Below are positions 11,401 through 24,528 of a stretch of DNA of 64,000 nt, piece by piece. The translations under genes were made by a program, and so were the position numbers. Position 1 is the first letter of the stretch. Each line of letters opens with the position of its first letter. The stretch spans positions 1,483,001-1,547,000 of the forward strand of contig NW_020825332.1 in NCBI RefSeq assembly GCF_003286085.1. Reading direction: 5' to 3'. This stretch comes from Drosophila persimilis. Its lineage: Eukaryota > Arthropoda > Insecta > Diptera > Drosophilidae. The notes beneath the pieces are model-generated. The model was not told where the DNA came from. It saw nothing but the letters and a program-made list of their open reading frames with translations, and did not search any database.

Positions 11401-13644
11401 AAGCCAAATAAACAGGTTCCCTTAATGGCCATTAGGCAGAGATTCAGAGTCACAAATTGGCATCGAATGGCTTATATATATTATATAGTATATATAGACA
11501 TAAACATTTAAATCGTCTTGCCAGCTAGAAGATGGCTAGAACGGGTATAGCTGCCGCTGCCCCCAGTGTCAGGGCTGGCGCGGTTCGTCACCGGTCGATC
11601 TAGATCTAGCATGAATGAAATCGATCTGTTGGCGATGATGCCTCACTAGATTGTGGTCTCAGTGGAATACCTTCATTTACACTTTTATGGCAGCAATTTG
11701 TAGGAATTGAACCCACTTCTAATCGGTTACAGCATCTTATAGGGTATTTTTGGGTAAGTTCGAGAAGCAACTGGTCATAAATCTTTATTGCTTCAAACAA
11801 TCTCCAAGACTTTCAGATTTTTGGTCACCAAAATAAAGCTAGCAAATTCTGCTTTGGAACCTTCTATATCCCCATCATAAATGTGATACGATTCTTAAAT
11901 GGTTTACCACTTAAAGATGCGACTTAAAGACTTTTGAAAAACAGCGATTAGGGTTTTTATGGGTCGTATAAAAGTGGTTTTATATTTTGGCATTCACTAT
12001 TAGGGAGAATAATCCCAGAGCTCTTTTTTCAGTGTCAGTGAAACGTGAGACCAGAAAACTTACCCAAATCAATTATTATTGATTATAGTGTCCAAGACAA
12101 AGTTCAAAGTGCCAGCCACACATGGTTTTAACGGTGGCACGAGCCGGGCCAAAAAGGTGCCAAAAGCAGTCAAAAGCAGCCACCGACGTCGCGCGCTTTG
12201 CCCTCAGGCGGCCATCGATTTTATTGTTTGCTGTTGTTGCTGACGAAAAAACTCATAAGAAGGCAGAATTAAAAACTAATTATTAAGTTAAACAATGATT
12301 AGATGAGAGGCTCTGTTGGTGTTGCCATTCTCATTCTCATTCCCAATCCCCCATTTCGCTTTATTTTATTTCGATTCTGGCTAATTTCAATAATTAATTT
12401 ATGCTTCCCATTAAATGCTAACGTTCGTTCTTCTGCGGCGGGGACGGCGGCGGCGGCTTTCACTGGGCGCGTGTGCCCGTCCCGCCGGTTTGTCTGTGCC
12501 AGTCACAGGATTGATTGGAACCAGAATCAATCTAGAAATCGGATCCAATGTCAAACAAGTCAAGACAAACTAATTTTTGTTCTTCCAGAGAGAGAGAGAG
12601 AGACTGTCCCGTGTAGGTCAAGTTTCTGATGGACGATAATTGTTTAATAATTTATTTTGACTCCCCCGGAAACGAGACTGAGCATCGGCCATTTGTTGGC
12701 TATTTAAAGACAATTTATTGAGGCAGTTATAAATCTCTCAAGTGCCCCAAAACATGTCGAGGTGTTGCAATAAATATTTCTGTGCCTAGATCATGCCTCC
12801 AGCCCGCTCAGGAGGGTCCAACAGCTTTGGCAATCATTTTGAAATACATATTTCGACAAGAGTATGCCACAGTTCGCCATTGTCTGCGGCTGCTGCTGCA
12901 GATGATATATTTGTTTAGCTTTTTGGTTTTTTTTTTTGTTATACATTTTTTGCGTAATTTATTGAATATTCATAATGTGGACGCTCTCTGGCGCTGGCTC
13001 TGGCTGTGGCCTGTTTCGCGGTGAATGTGCGGAAGCTTGTACAAATAAATTCCTCAAAAATACTTACGATGTATTGTATTTGCGAATCTTCATGAAAAAA
13101 AAGAGACAGACATGTGGCTGGCCTGAGAATCGTAAGATATTTTCTGCTGAACCTTGACTTGGGATTGTATTCTTTTGGGGTCTTAAAGCGAATTCCCAAC
13201 AATAGCTGAAAGCTCTCAAAATGTTTAATTTCTTTGCCTGTTTATTTAAATGTCAAGCAAAAACCGGCAGCGAGAAAACGGGGAGTGTCTCACCCCAAAC
13301 CGAACACCACAAATCTCTTGGTGACAAAAACTTTGCTAAAGAAATGAAGACCTTTTGTGGTTCTGGTTATCAGGTGGTAAGCATCGCTTGTAAAAAGGCA
13401 GAGACTCGTGCTTGGGCCCCGCCCGGACAACAGGTCGCATGCGTAATATATGGGCATGCCTAGAACGAAAACCAGATACCACTGAACCCCAGGCCCCGGC
13501 GTTGGCACGTGAAGTCTAATCGATTCTCGATAGCGGGCAGTGCCATAAATAAACACAATTTTCGATTGCCGGCATTTAGTTAACAGTCTCCGGCGATGGC
13601 GGCTCATGGCTTTTGATTCACTTGTATGCAAATCCGGGCCAAAA

Positions 13645-13675
<31 letters not shown>
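13645..13675. repeat. GTC trinucleotide repeat
   Basis: A near-perfect GTC run. A similar one lies at about 15372-15399. Confidence 0.8.
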
Positions 13676-13676
<1 letters not shown>

Positions 13677-15479
13677 TTTGGTTCCGGCCACAGACACACC
13701 GAAACGGTGATGGAAAGATCAAAAAACATATTTAACTGGCGATATTAATTTCGATATTGGCATTAGCATAAATAAGACTGCGTTCGATGTTAAATGCTAT
13801 CATTATCACTGAACTATATACGGCATGCATATACATATAGTTTGTAGTGTGGGATTGCGATTGTGATTGTGGCCCCATAAATCTGCCACGCCCTTGATTG
13901 ATTTATGCAGCAGCTACTCATAGATAGAACCCTGCTTTTCGAATGACACATTTTGCAAGTCAAATCCATTGTTGACGCAATAGACAATGGCCACAAAAAA
14001 AAAAACCACACACAAAAACAGAAACAAAACCTGGCAATAATGGCTGCTTTGTCGGGAATCGAAACCTAATACGCCAGTCGACCAAAGACCAAAAGCATTA
14101 TTAATTACATTTTAAATTTTCTAATAACCGTAAAAATACACAATAAATTGTTTGTTGTTTTTTTTTGTTGTGTTTTTTGTTTTTGGCTTATGAAAAATGC
14201 TGCATAGAATTCGCAGGTGTCTCATCTGTGTGGCCCGTTGACAAACATTCCATCAATCAATGCAGGTGAAAGGCAGCCGAAAAATGATGTCACAGGCCGT
14301 CCCTGTGGTGGCTAGAACTATTTTTAAGTGGGTTTTTGATATACATTTATAACAAATAACATCTTTACAATGTTTCGTTGGTGGCCGAATAGTCGAAAAT
14401 GGCTTTACCATTTCCTGTGTGTGTGCGTGTGTGTGTGTGTGTGCCACTTAATCTCCGTGGCACACAGCCTTGATATCGAACAAATCATTTTTATTGGCAC
14501 TGCATCTTTTTGGTCTCGAGTGGCTTCAGCTTCATTCACTTGACTCGACTGTGGCAGGTGAATGTATTTCCCCACACACACAGCGCACGTACACGCACAC
14601 GCACACGCACACGCACGAGAAACGGAAATGATGTATGCCCCCGAAAGCCGTTAAATTTGCTTATTGTTGCCCCTGCTGAGGTCAAGTGAAGACACAAACA
14701 AGCAGACAACCAGACAACCGGACAGACAAATGATGGAGCGATCAAATGAATGAATGGGAGGGCTACCAGCCCCGACAATCTCCTCCCGACACAAATCTGT
14801 TGCAGATCAAATTGCTGGACATTTTTGTGTGTCCGCTAGAACCCGAGGTAGAATTTCGCATAATTAGTTGAGTGCTCTCTTCGGTGGAACAATATTATTC
14901 TAGCAAAAATGTTATGCAAATCATTTCACAAAACAAAAGACTTAGGCAACGAACTTTTTGCCTGAGCCACGCGTCGTTTGATACAGAGATACAGAGCGCT
15001 AGAGAGTGGTGGGGCGGAGTATGTGGATTGCTCTGCTCTTTAAATGCTTTGTTAACTGTCTGTCTGCCAGTCTGCCTGTCTGTGCGTCATGCGGCTCGTG
15101 ACGACAACCAAGTGATTGTCTAAAGGGTCCAAGCACCACCACCAACCACTCTTCTAGCTGCCGCAGTCTCTTCATTTGATTCCATTTCGTTTCGTTTCGT
15201 TTCATTTAATTTAAATTTTGATTTGATTCGTTGTTGTCGTTGTTGTTTTTTTGGTTTTGTGGGGCGGCGGGAGGGGGGGGGGGTGCGAGCTGCTGCTTCT
15301 GCCTGTTAATATTTTTGTTGCTGCCTTATTTCTAACGTGTCTCATCGGGTTTTTGGCGGTCGTCGCCATCACCGTCGTCGTCGTCGTCGTCGTCGTAGTC
15401 GTATCTTTGGCCAGCCTCTCTAAGACCCACGTACCGAACTGAACCGAACCGAACGGACCACCGTCCAGACCAGATATAG

Positions 15480-15516
15480 TATAAATTTCCTACCAACTGA
15501 CCAGCTCATCATCATT
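15480..15516 (+). promoter_or_regulatory. Core promoter of the 148-residue secreted protein gene
   Basis: TATAAA is at 15480-15485, followed by TCATCATCATTT, whose A residues at 15508-15514 are at initiator distance. Confidence 0.65.
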
Positions 15517-15608
15517 TGTGCTTTGAACTTCTTAAGTGTAAATTGCTCGTCCGCTCATCAGCTCGAGAAAATTTCGTAAAAACAAAATAAACCAAAATCC
15601 AAATAAAA

Positions 15609-16400
15609 ATGGTATGTGATCCTCATCCAAAAAAAAAACAAAAAAAAAAAAAGGAAAGGATAATGAATCCTTTCAAGTGCTTTAGTTCTAAGAAGGATAT
15701 AGAATGAAACCCCAAAGAATCGAAAAGTGAAACCGATGATGTGTGAAATGGAAAACAACAGCGTTTTATTTTTTTATTTACTTTTTTTTTATAACCAAAA
15801 AATATCGCCTGCCCAACCTCAACTCAAGTGCCGCTCAAGTCCGGGGCTGGAGTGTCTCGCGGGACTTGTTTTGTTTCACACACCCCGTGCTGCCATAAAT
15901 AGATTGCCCGACAACTCACAAGTGATTTCCCCTCTCTTCCCCTCTTCCACCGCCAGAAATTCTTCGTGCTGTTGGCCTTGGCCCTTGTGGGCGTTGTTGC
16001 TGGTGCCCAGCTGCCGGACTCGGCCACACAGGGACCCAATCCCCAGGACATTGCCACCCCCGAACCGGAATACATTGACATCGAGGAGCCTCTACCCGCT
16101 GCCGCCGCCCCTGCCCCAGCCCCGCGGCCAGTGTTCGCTGCTGCCGCTGCCCCCAGGCCAGTGATTGCCGCTCCGATCGCCCGTCCCATTGCCCGTCCCG
16201 TGGCCGTGGCCCAGCAGACCTTCTTCCAGCAGCAGCCCATCGCCCAGCGTGCCCAGTACCTGCCCCCTCTGGTCCAGCAGCAGCAGGTGGTGCCACAGCA
16301 GCAGCAGCAGCTGGCGGGACACTCGTTCAACAGCAGGAGCGGCTACCAGTACCGTCGTCCAGTCTATGTAAGACGCTTCTACCGCCTGCGCCGCTACTAA
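15609..16400 (+). CDS. Small secreted Ala/Pro/Gln-rich protein with GYQY C-terminal block
   Basis: The coding exons are ATG 15609-15611 and 15957-16400, joined across a 345-base intron (GTATGT...GCCAG), giving 148 residues. The signal peptide is MKFFVLLALALVGVVAGA. The mature chain starts QLPDSATQGP, then has an acidic EPEYIDIEEPLP stretch, an Ala/Pro/Arg repeat (ARPIARPVAVA), a Gln-rich stretch with QYLPP, and a basic aromatic end, SGYQYRRPVYVRRFYRLRRY. One YLPP motif and one GYxY block match the cluster's YLP/GYR character, but the DVSHL start is missing. It is probably a cuticle or matrix protein. I do not recognise a specific orthologue. The intron is longer than in most neighbours. Confidence 0.82.
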
Positions 16401-16880
16401 GATGGAGCAGCGATATATTCATATATCTACTATATTTTTAATACATGTTCGATAATATCCTAATAATGTTCCCCTCTATATTTTGCTGTTTTCTTTCTTC
16501 TGACCGCACCCGCACCCCACACCTCACTCCTGCCCGAAACGACTATCTATCTGCACCAAACTCCAAACCAAACTCCAAACCAAACTCCAATCCAAACTCC
16601 AAACCAAACTCCAATCCACTGCTCGAATCAAGCATTAACCTATATCCAAAAAAAACACCACGCTCACGCCACATTACCACGCACTGAAAACCCCTCTACA
16701 AATCTATCCAACTATCGAACCATATCGAACTATCTAACCAATCCTAATCCTAGAACGAAAATGAAAATGAAAACGAAACGTCAAAGAACAACGACCAATC
16801 AGCAGCAGCAGCGGCAGCCAAGATCAAAAAGCACAAAGCTAAAGCATAAAGCATAAAGCGTAAAGCTAAAGCATAATAAA
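16401..16880 (+). other. Possible 3' UTR of the preceding gene, with a 12-bp minisatellite
   Basis: Non-coding sequence with an AC-rich character. The first AATAAA is at 16875-16880. An upstream, non-canonical poly(A) site is equally possible. Confidence 0.35.
16556..16617. repeat. Minisatellite with CCAAACTCCAAA-type units
   Basis: About five tandem units of 12 bases, differing by single substitutions (CCAAACTCCAAA and CCAAACTCCAAT). Confidence 0.85.
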
Positions 16881-19800
16881 AAGCAAAGTACAAAGAGACA
16901 AATGATGTTCTAAAGACAAAGATCGAGAAAACCCAAGTATTCAGTTATTGTTGAATTTCCAAGTAAATTACGTACGAGTAAATAAACGTAAATTATTTGT
17001 AAAAATGATAAACAAAATCTCGCTATATTTCATTCACCACCGCCGCAAGGCCAATCAAAAGGGGGAAGGGGGACGGTGGCGGTGGCGGTGGCGGGGGCAG
17101 GGTATGGATTTTAATTATAATATTCACAGCTCATCAACGCACGATTAAGTGTGTCGAAAGATTGTACAAAGTTTCGTTCTCAATTTGATGGGGCACGAGC
17201 ACGAGCACCCATCACCCATCACCCACTGCCTGGGACCATCCGTCATTAATCATGGGAATGCGATGGTATTTCAGAGATGATATGATGGACATTTGCATAC
17301 GGAAGCTGGTACCTTTCTGCGCACTGAGGTCGCCTTATTACCCTTCCATTCGTTGGATGTGATGGGAAATACAATTTTTTTTCTTTTTTTTTGTGTCTGT
17401 GTTGCGTGGCAGATTTGTGGAACTTAAGTGGTGTGTGTGTGGCGTCTTCTTCGGGCTAATTAGAAATAATTATTTATGCAGGTTCTTGCATCAGTCTTGA
17501 CGGCTCGTAAACCGAAACTCTAGCCAAAAACAAAACCAAAAATAAAAATAAATAGAAATACATAAATCTACTGAAAATACTTTCAAAATACATTAAATAG
17601 AACCGGTTTAAGCTTCTGCTAAACCTGCTAAATTGTCTCCAAAAATAAAACCCACAAAAGATCGACTGGACAGGAATCTGAAGTGTAAACACTCCATTTT
17701 TAAGAGGTTCAATCCGCACGGGTGGCCAAAGAGACAATACGCATTTGATTGATGGATTGATTGTCAATTTGATTGCCTTGCTGCCGCGGCTTCAATTCAG
17801 GGGCATTAACAGACTCGACTCTATTTTTTTTTTTTTCTCTATGAACTATGACAAACTGGGTCTCCACTCCTTTGTGTGCCATCGAATATCGATGACAGCA
17901 GCAGCGTTGGCGATGACGCTTCCGTCTCGTCTGCGACTGGACTCCTCGATCAGTCAAGTGGCAATTATAATTGGCGGCCTTGCCACTTTGTTATTAATTA
18001 CACAAGTTGTTACATCAGTCTGTGTTGCCACTTCCCCCGCCACTTCTCTTCCCCCGTGGCATTGTCAAGGCAATGGATTATGAAAAATGATATCTCTGGC
18101 TTCGATAAATCTATGGCGGAATAAATTATTGACCATTATTTTTGACCATCTACTACTTCTGAGCATTATAGTTGACTCTCATTTATAATTATTTTAATAA
18201 TATTTAGATGTGCCCAAAGCTAATTTGGCTAACAAAAATTGGGGCATGACCGAAACTGTTATACTAATACTTTTCAAGCCATACTTTTGGGCAGATATTT
18301 TTAACTATTATATGCTCCCAAAAGTTGGCCATTAATTCGGGAACTTGGGACGAAAGCTGACCAACTGAAACAATCCAAGGTATTGCTAAATAAGTGTCTA
18401 AATAAAAACTTGAAGGATAAAGTTAGAGATAATAGAAGGCAAGTTTGAATAACAGAGACAGTTTGAATAAGAAATTGGAAATTTGTATCGTCTATCAAAT
18501 AAATCGGAACGAGAATGAAACAGAAAAAGTTTTGGTGTATTTTTTAAGTCCATGTTGTGGCGTGAGAGCGAATTGAGTGCACCCAGCCGAGTATGCCAAA
18601 AGTGTGGTGCCAGGTGACAAGGTGGCAACCCTGGTCCGTCTGACAGATGGTCAGAGCTCGAGAGACGAACGTTGCACTTGTCGTTCACGACACTGTTGAA
18701 AAATAATGAAAATACAATGAAAATACGGCTGCACGAGAAACCGATTTTCTGTCAAACATATGTATATAAATATTTCTCTGCAATTATTAATATATAAAAA
18801 ATTATTAAATATTTAAGTACTTAAATTAAAAAATTTTGCTAACTAAAAATAATTATTTAAATAAATCTGACAGTATTTCCTTTTATTAATGATAAATTAA
18901 TGAATAAAATCATTTTATTATTTATAAATATGTGGCTCTAACAGTAACAGCACACAAATAATACAATACATACATAATCAAATACATATTGCATAATAAA
19001 TTAAGAATCAAATTATTTATAAATTTTATTTTATTAAGGTAACCTGTCTAATTAATTTATTTATTAATAGTACTAAAATATTTTTTATGAATAAAAAGTG
19101 ATTAAATCTTTTTGAATTAAAAAATTTATTAAAAAAAAAAACAATAAAATAAAATATTATAAAGAATAATTGTAACTATAAATTATTATTGATGCTTTCT
19201 TCAGGAAGTATCCATCACTAGTGAATGCATATATTATCAGCTGTTTAGCGCTGCTCTTCTCTTTCTAGAATACTAAACGAACACAAACGCATCAATGAAA
19301 TTATCATACCAAAAACGAAAACGAGGAAACAAATAGTTTGTTTCATTAGTGGCAGATCTTAAACAGGCTAGACGAGTGAACCTGCCTCGGGTCATCAGCT
19401 TGGCTTTCTAAAATCAACGATGAGCGCGATAATTTATGGGGCATGTTTATTTAAACGGCGCTACTAAGAGCAACAACCGTATACGCGTATACGTACGGAG
19501 CTCTTAAGTAAATCATTTTTGAGGCACTTAAACAAATATAAGCGTAATAATCTAATTAATTTGCAGAAGAAGAAACGGGTTCCCATCCTCCAACCATCCC
19601 CAGCTATTAGATCATGCCATCGATTCGATTTGCATAAAGGCAATTCATTTTGTCAACACACACGCACACACATTCCGATTCCCAGAGTGTTCTTCCGAAC
19701 TTCCTGATCGCATTAGTTTCACTTTCTATCCCCATCAGCGTGGGAGGGTTCTGAGAGCCGTACGGGGGCCGAGGGCGTATCTTCACACCTTCGAACAATG

Positions 19801-20240
19801 CCAGCGATTGTCTGCGGGGCGCAATCAAGGTACGGAGTATTGCCATAAATTATAAGATGTCGTTTATTGAAGCTCAGCCACAATTCGGGCCATAAAATTA
19901 GAGCTTATGGCCGTTTCGGGTGCCAGCTTCAATTACTCACTCTCGCCCGCTGTTTGCCCATAAATCAAGCCGGAATTGGCCTCAGAGCATTACTCAGTCG
20001 CATAATCGGACGTCTCGAAATAGCCGCCACTGGATCGGTATGCCGTGAATGAAACTGTTCTGCCACATTTGCGTATATTTTTAGACGCCTCAAGTGTAAT
20101 TATGCTGTCTCTCTTGGCACTTGAGCCGAGAGTTCGTGGTCGTGGTAGTGGTCGCGGTCTGGGTCGCACTTCTGATAGGATTTTCCCCCAAACTCGAGTT
20201 TAAGTTCAAGAGCAGGATGTGGGTTTTCATCGTGTTGGGG
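16881..20240. other. Intergenic region with an AT-rich block
   Basis: No supported gene. A GGTGGC repeat lies at about 17070-17100. Sequence from about 18720 to 19190 is extremely AT-rich. This stretch separates plus-strand genes from the following minus-strand gene group. Confidence 0.55.
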
Positions 20241-20246
20241 TTTATT
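20241..20246 (-). terminator. Poly(A) signal of the YLPP-repeat gene
   Basis: AATAAA on the minus strand, about 90 bases past the stop. Confidence 0.55.
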
Positions 20247-20336
20247 CGTTCTCAAAACTTAATAAATAACTATAGTATATACACGTGACATTGGCAGACA
20301 ACAATAAAATGGCTAAGGATGGAAGGGTCTTGCCTC

Positions 20337-21130
20337 TCAGAAGAGGAATGGCTGGGCGGGGGCATCGTAGTGATAGCCATCCTCGCTGTGCGGCTCCACG
20401 ATCTCCTGGGGCGGCAGGTAGCTGTTCACGGGCTCCTCCAGCGGGGCGGCATAGGAGGGGATCGGAATCTTGAACGTCGGCTTCGAGGGCGGCAGATACT
20501 CCGGCTGGGGCTGCTCCACCACGGGTGCGACGGCTGCCACGGGCGGTGGCAGGTAAGCAGGCTTAGGTGGCACAACCTTGACGATGGGAGCAGCAGGTGG
20601 CAGATATGCCGGCTTAGGAGGAGGCACAACCTTCACAACTGGCGGCGGGGGTCGCAGGTAAGACGGCTTAGGCGTCACCACTGGCGGCGGGGGTGGCAGG
20701 TAAGAGGGCTTGGGTGTCACGACCTTCACAGTTGGCAGTGGGGGTGGCAGGTACGAGGGCTTGGGTGTCCTGACGACCGGAATCTCGGGCTTCACTGACG
20801 GCTGGGGCGGCAAGTAAACCGGAGTCGGCTTGGTCACAGGCTTCACCGGTGGCAAGTAAGACGGAACTGGAGCAATAACACGAGCTGTCACGGGTTCCGG
20901 TGGCAGATATTCAGGCCCAGGGGTTGGCAGTTCGAAGGGAACACTCGGTGGATCGTAGTTGTAGCCGGGATGATCATGGTGATCATGATGATCGAACAGA
21001 TGCGAGACATCGCCGGCCACCAGCGCGAGACCGCATACAGCAAGGAACAGGAGTTTCTGAATGGCAAGAGATAGGTGTAGATGTTATAGGACACTCTTTG
21101 GGCATCTTTCAGATGCGTTGGACAAACCAT
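20337..21130 (-). CDS. Secreted YLPP-repeat protein with His/Asp-rich N-terminus
   Basis: The coding exons are ATG 21130-21128 and 21056-20337, with a 71-base intron (GTTTGT...TTCAG), giving 240 residues. The signal peptide is MKLLFLAVCGLALVAG. The mature chain starts DVSHLFDHHDHHDHPGYNY, followed by about ten spaced YLPP motifs within PKPSYLPPPLP and PKPAYLPP repeats. The C-terminus is EDGYHYDAPAQPFLF. The YLP-motif array and GYxY end place it with Drosophila cuticle-assembly proteins. The HH-D cluster could bind metal, which is inference. It may correspond to CG15022 of D. melanogaster, but I cannot confirm that. It is the first of five minus-strand genes of similar design. Confidence 0.88.
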
Positions 21131-21203
21131 TTTGCTATCCAAGCGTTCTTCTTCTTCTTCAGTGGATGATACGTTCTCGCTGCGACGACTGCTACTCCCG
21201 AAA

Positions 21204-21238
21204 TGATACAGTTTCCGGCAAGTGCTTCTTTATTTATA
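21204..21238 (-). promoter_or_regulatory. Core promoter of the YLPP-repeat gene
   Basis: On the minus strand TATAAATA starts at 21238, and an initiator TATCATTT has its A at 21204. The 5' UTR is about 74 bases. Confidence 0.7.
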
Positions 21239-22596
21239 CAGTTAGAGCTCTGGCCCGAGAACCGCGCGAGAGATGGCAGCCATAAAGCTGTCTACGCCGA
21301 CGCTGCGTAGTCGAACAGAGACGATATGGCATCAGACTACTATCCAGATGATGGCGCGGCCTGTCAGCCAAGCGGCGTTTAGCATCAAGACACTTTGGCA
21401 GCAGCCGGTATTCGCTATTCGTATTTCAATGGCTTATTGAATCGAATCTCTTAATTCGCAGTCATCCGCGTTGCGTTGGCTTTTGTTTCAGAGATCTCTC
21501 GGTATGGCCAAGAGTCATTAAACTTGTTGGGTTTTATGATAGCCAACTATAGCCAACTATTTGAGATACTTTTTTGTGCCAGAGCCCCCCCCCCAAAAAA
21601 AGACCAAGATATTTAGGAGTCACTAAAATTGTTAGAGGAGGGTAAAGACTTCTTTGCTGTAAAATAACCCCATGATTGTCATGTAACATTAACTTCCTGT
21701 TTTGTTGAGGTACATCAAGAGAAAAAAAGCCTTGGGAATTGAATATTTTCATGGATTTGCAACGAGAGTGGAAATATATTTCCTGCACCCCTGAATACTC
21801 GCTTCGCGCGCTTGCCAACCCCCGTCTCGCTCGGTTCACACGCTCTCGCCGATATGTAACGAGTCGACGATGACACACAACTTTTTTATACAATAGAGAG
21901 ATATCTCTATATATTACAAAGTTTTCTGTTTCAATTAAACACATTTAAATCTAAGTGAATTGTCTTTCAATTCCACTTTCTTTATATTTAAGAACCACAT
22001 ATTCAAGGTCTAGTATAGTAGACCAGTAAAACTAGTAACGATTAGTAGTATAGCGTATATTTGATTCGTTTTAGAGTTCAATCTGGCCTAGTTCACGCTT
22101 GCCCCATCTCTGGACCAGCATTGAAAGAGGTCAGAGGCTGTCGTTTGATAGCTGGCGGCTGCAATTGGCGATTAGCGAGTGTTTCTGTAACAGACACCGA
22201 CCCCAGCGAACAATCAATATCTGTGTATCTATATATATATATCTTTTAGCATCATTTTTCATTCCTAAAGACAATAATTATAGACAGCTGCAGGTGATGA
22301 TGAGGCCAGACCAAAAGACCAATAGCTGAGGCTTCAGCTACTTCGGTTGATTGGCCGCAATCCGCTTTTGGGGGTCGCGCATGGCGAGATCCAATTTCCA
22401 AGCCGTGGAGCCTGTGTCTGTGTCTGTGTCCCTTTTTGGACGGCTCGAACCTCTGGCTAAATGTCTTTAATAGGTTCGACCTTGAGGCTGCTGTCGAAAG
22501 AGTCACTCAAACAATGGATTGGTGAAATATCTCAGGCTGGAGTGTCGGAGTTTAAATTTCATTTCGTTTGCTGTTTTGGTTTTGTTTTAAAATGAT
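21239..22596. other. Intergenic, no gene seen
   Basis: Mixed sequence without coding signals. It spans the upstream region of the 240-residue gene and the downstream region of the next minus-strand gene. Confidence 0.55.
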
Positions 22597-22602
22597 TTTA
22601 AT
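22597..22602 (-). terminator. Variant poly(A) signal of the His-rich YLPP gene
   Basis: ATTAAA on the minus strand, about 110 bases past the stop. No canonical AATAAA is nearby. Confidence 0.35.
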
Positions 22603-22709
22603 AGAGAGAAAAAAAATAAAAAAAATTTGCAAAGCTTAAAAATAGATGCAGTATTTATGAGGTTGGGTGTATCGGAGGGGGGTGTGTGTTCGATGGGGGG
22701 TGTGGCGGC

Positions 22710-23791
22710 CTATTGCCTGAAGCGACGCAGTGGCGGCTTGTACTGGTAGCCCTGCTCGGGGACGTGGACGTGGTTCTCCGACTGCAGGGGCAGGGCGTAC
22801 GATGGTATCGGGATGTGGAAGTCGATCTCTGGCTGATGCTGGTGCTGGTGGTGGTGATGCTCCGCATTGGGCGGCAGGTAGCTCGACTCTGGCCGGGGCG
22901 CGGGTGGCAGGTAGCTGGTCTTGGGCGCCACTGCCGGGGGCGGTGGTGGCGGCGGCAGACTGGGAGCCACCTTGGGAGGCAGATATCTGGCCACGGGCTC
23001 CTCTGCGGGCAGGTACTTGTTGGCCGGTGCTGGTGGCAGATAGCTCTTCTCCGGCTTGGCAGGAGGCAAGTAGCTGGGCTTCGGTGCAACGGCTGGTGGC
23101 GGAGGTGGTGGCGGCAGGCTGGGGGCGACCTTAGGGGGCAGATACTTGGGTGCGGGTGCAGGTGCAGGTGCAGGGGGCAGGTACTTGGGTGCGGGTGCAG
23201 GTGCAGGAGGCAGGTACTTGGGTGCAGGCGCGGGTGCAGGTGCAGGGGGCAGATACTTCACTTCCGGCTTGGAAGGGGGCAAGTAGCTGGTCTTGGGGGC
23301 TGGCGGCGGTGGTGGTGGCGGCAGCGACGCCTTAGGTGGCAGATACTTCTGGCGAGGCTTCTCCGCTGGCGGCAGGTAGCTGCTCTTCGGAGCCGGCGGT
23401 GGTCCTCCATAGCTGTAGCCGCTGGGAATGTTGAACTTGGGCTCCTGCTCCACATGATGGTGATGGTGGTGGGGCTCTGGCTGGTAGTGCAGATCTATGT
23501 GCAGATCGTGGTGGCCATCTTGGTGACTGGCGTGCGAGGAGTGGGCATGGGCATCGTAGTGATAATCGTGATGATCATGATGGTCATGATGATCGTGATG
23601 ATCGTGATGATCGTGCTCGTGATGGTGCCCGTGGCCACCGCCCCCAAACAGATGGGACACATCCGCCCGGACACAGACAGCAGCAAGGCCTGCCAGGGCC
23701 AACAGGATCAGCATGGGTTTCTGCAGGAGACGGAAATGATTATAGCTACTCCATTTGGGATCGAGGATGCGGCATGCCATCTATTTACCAT
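22710..23791 (-). CDS. Secreted His-rich YLPP-repeat protein
   Basis: The coding exons are ATG 23791-23789 and 23720-22710, with a 68-base intron (GTAAAT...TGCAG), giving 337 residues. The signal peptide is MKPMLILLALAGLAAVCVRA and the mature start is DVSHLFGGGGHGHHHEHDHH. A long His/Asp region (about residues 28-85, repeating HHD) is followed by about 15 YLPP motifs in PAPAPKYLPPAPAP and PPPPPAVAPKPSYLPP repeats. A second short His run precedes the end, EQGYQYKPPLRRFRQ. An ATG inside the intron (23780) is in frame with exon 2, so intron retention would add 20 residues before the signal sequence; I prefer the spliced start because all neighbours share it. Probably a cuticle matrix protein. 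Confidence 0.87.
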
Positions 23792-23894
23792 TCCGTTGGG
23801 ATATATTCCTGCGGTTCCGACGGTGGACGATGCTGATGTTGCTGCCGTTTGCTGACGGCTTCAAGTAATGTCACTATCGTTGATGGCCCCCTCT

Positions 23895-23900
23895 TTTATA
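23895..23900 (-). promoter_or_regulatory. TATA box of the His-rich YLPP gene
   Basis: TATAAAAG on the minus strand, with transcription expected near 23868 and a 5' UTR of about 80 bases. A TCCAAC/TCCGAC hexamer repeat lies just upstream (about 23927-23961). Confidence 0.6.
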
Positions 23901-24393
23901 CTCCGATCGCAGTCGCAGCTTCCTCAACTCCAACTCCAACTCCGACTCCGACTCCAACTCGATCTCGAATCTCCATCTTGAGGTTCGATCTTTGGGCAGC
24001 AATCAGCAGCATTAGTTTATGCCCAAAACAAAGGCCAGCGGTGCATAATTTTCGGTTCGGTTTTCTTCACACTTTTCTTGCTTTTCATGAACTTGTGATC
24101 CGATCCACTCGGCCGGTGGCAATTATCGGCGTGTGGTTTCCTTTCCCCCCCAAACATTAATGCTATTTTGGATTTAATTAGCCGCACAACAAAAGCTTCG
24201 TCCGGCAGCCACCGGTGGTCCGTCAGAGGCGCCTCATGAATATGCAGCGGATGCGTCGTCGAAATATAAATCGTGAAACGTGAGACAATTGGCGGTGATT
24301 GACTCGACAGCCACTCGGCCTTATCCCGCCGCATAATGCAAGAGATATCCAAAGTGGATCAACGGGGGGATTAATGGGGTTAACAAAACAGCA
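23901..24393. other. Intergenic, no gene seen
   Basis: Contains the hexanucleotide repeat AACTCC (about 23927-23961) and unremarkable sequence up to the poly(A) signal of the next gene. Confidence 0.55.
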
Positions 24394-24399
24394 TTTATT
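24394..24399 (-). terminator. Poly(A) signal of the Thr/Pro-rich gene
   Basis: AATAAA on the minus strand, about 130 bases past the stop. Confidence 0.5.
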
Positions 24400-24528
24400 A
24401 TACGTTGTCTCTAAATTATATAATCCTAGGCCTAAACGATTCAAAAAAAAACAACAACAACAGTCCAGGACGGGGCGATACTTCAGGGTTCGGGGTTCAG
24501 TGCAGTGCAGTGGTGTGTTGAGTGGTTC

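Larger units (their letters stand above)
6495..15479. other. 9 kb intergenic region without a supported gene
   Basis: No open frame here shows a signal peptide, a recognisable domain or plausible splice partners. The region is rich in simple repeats and has an AT-rich block at about 9050-9700. Enhancers for the flanking genes, or non-coding RNA, are possible, but nothing in the sequence identifies them. Confidence 0.55.
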
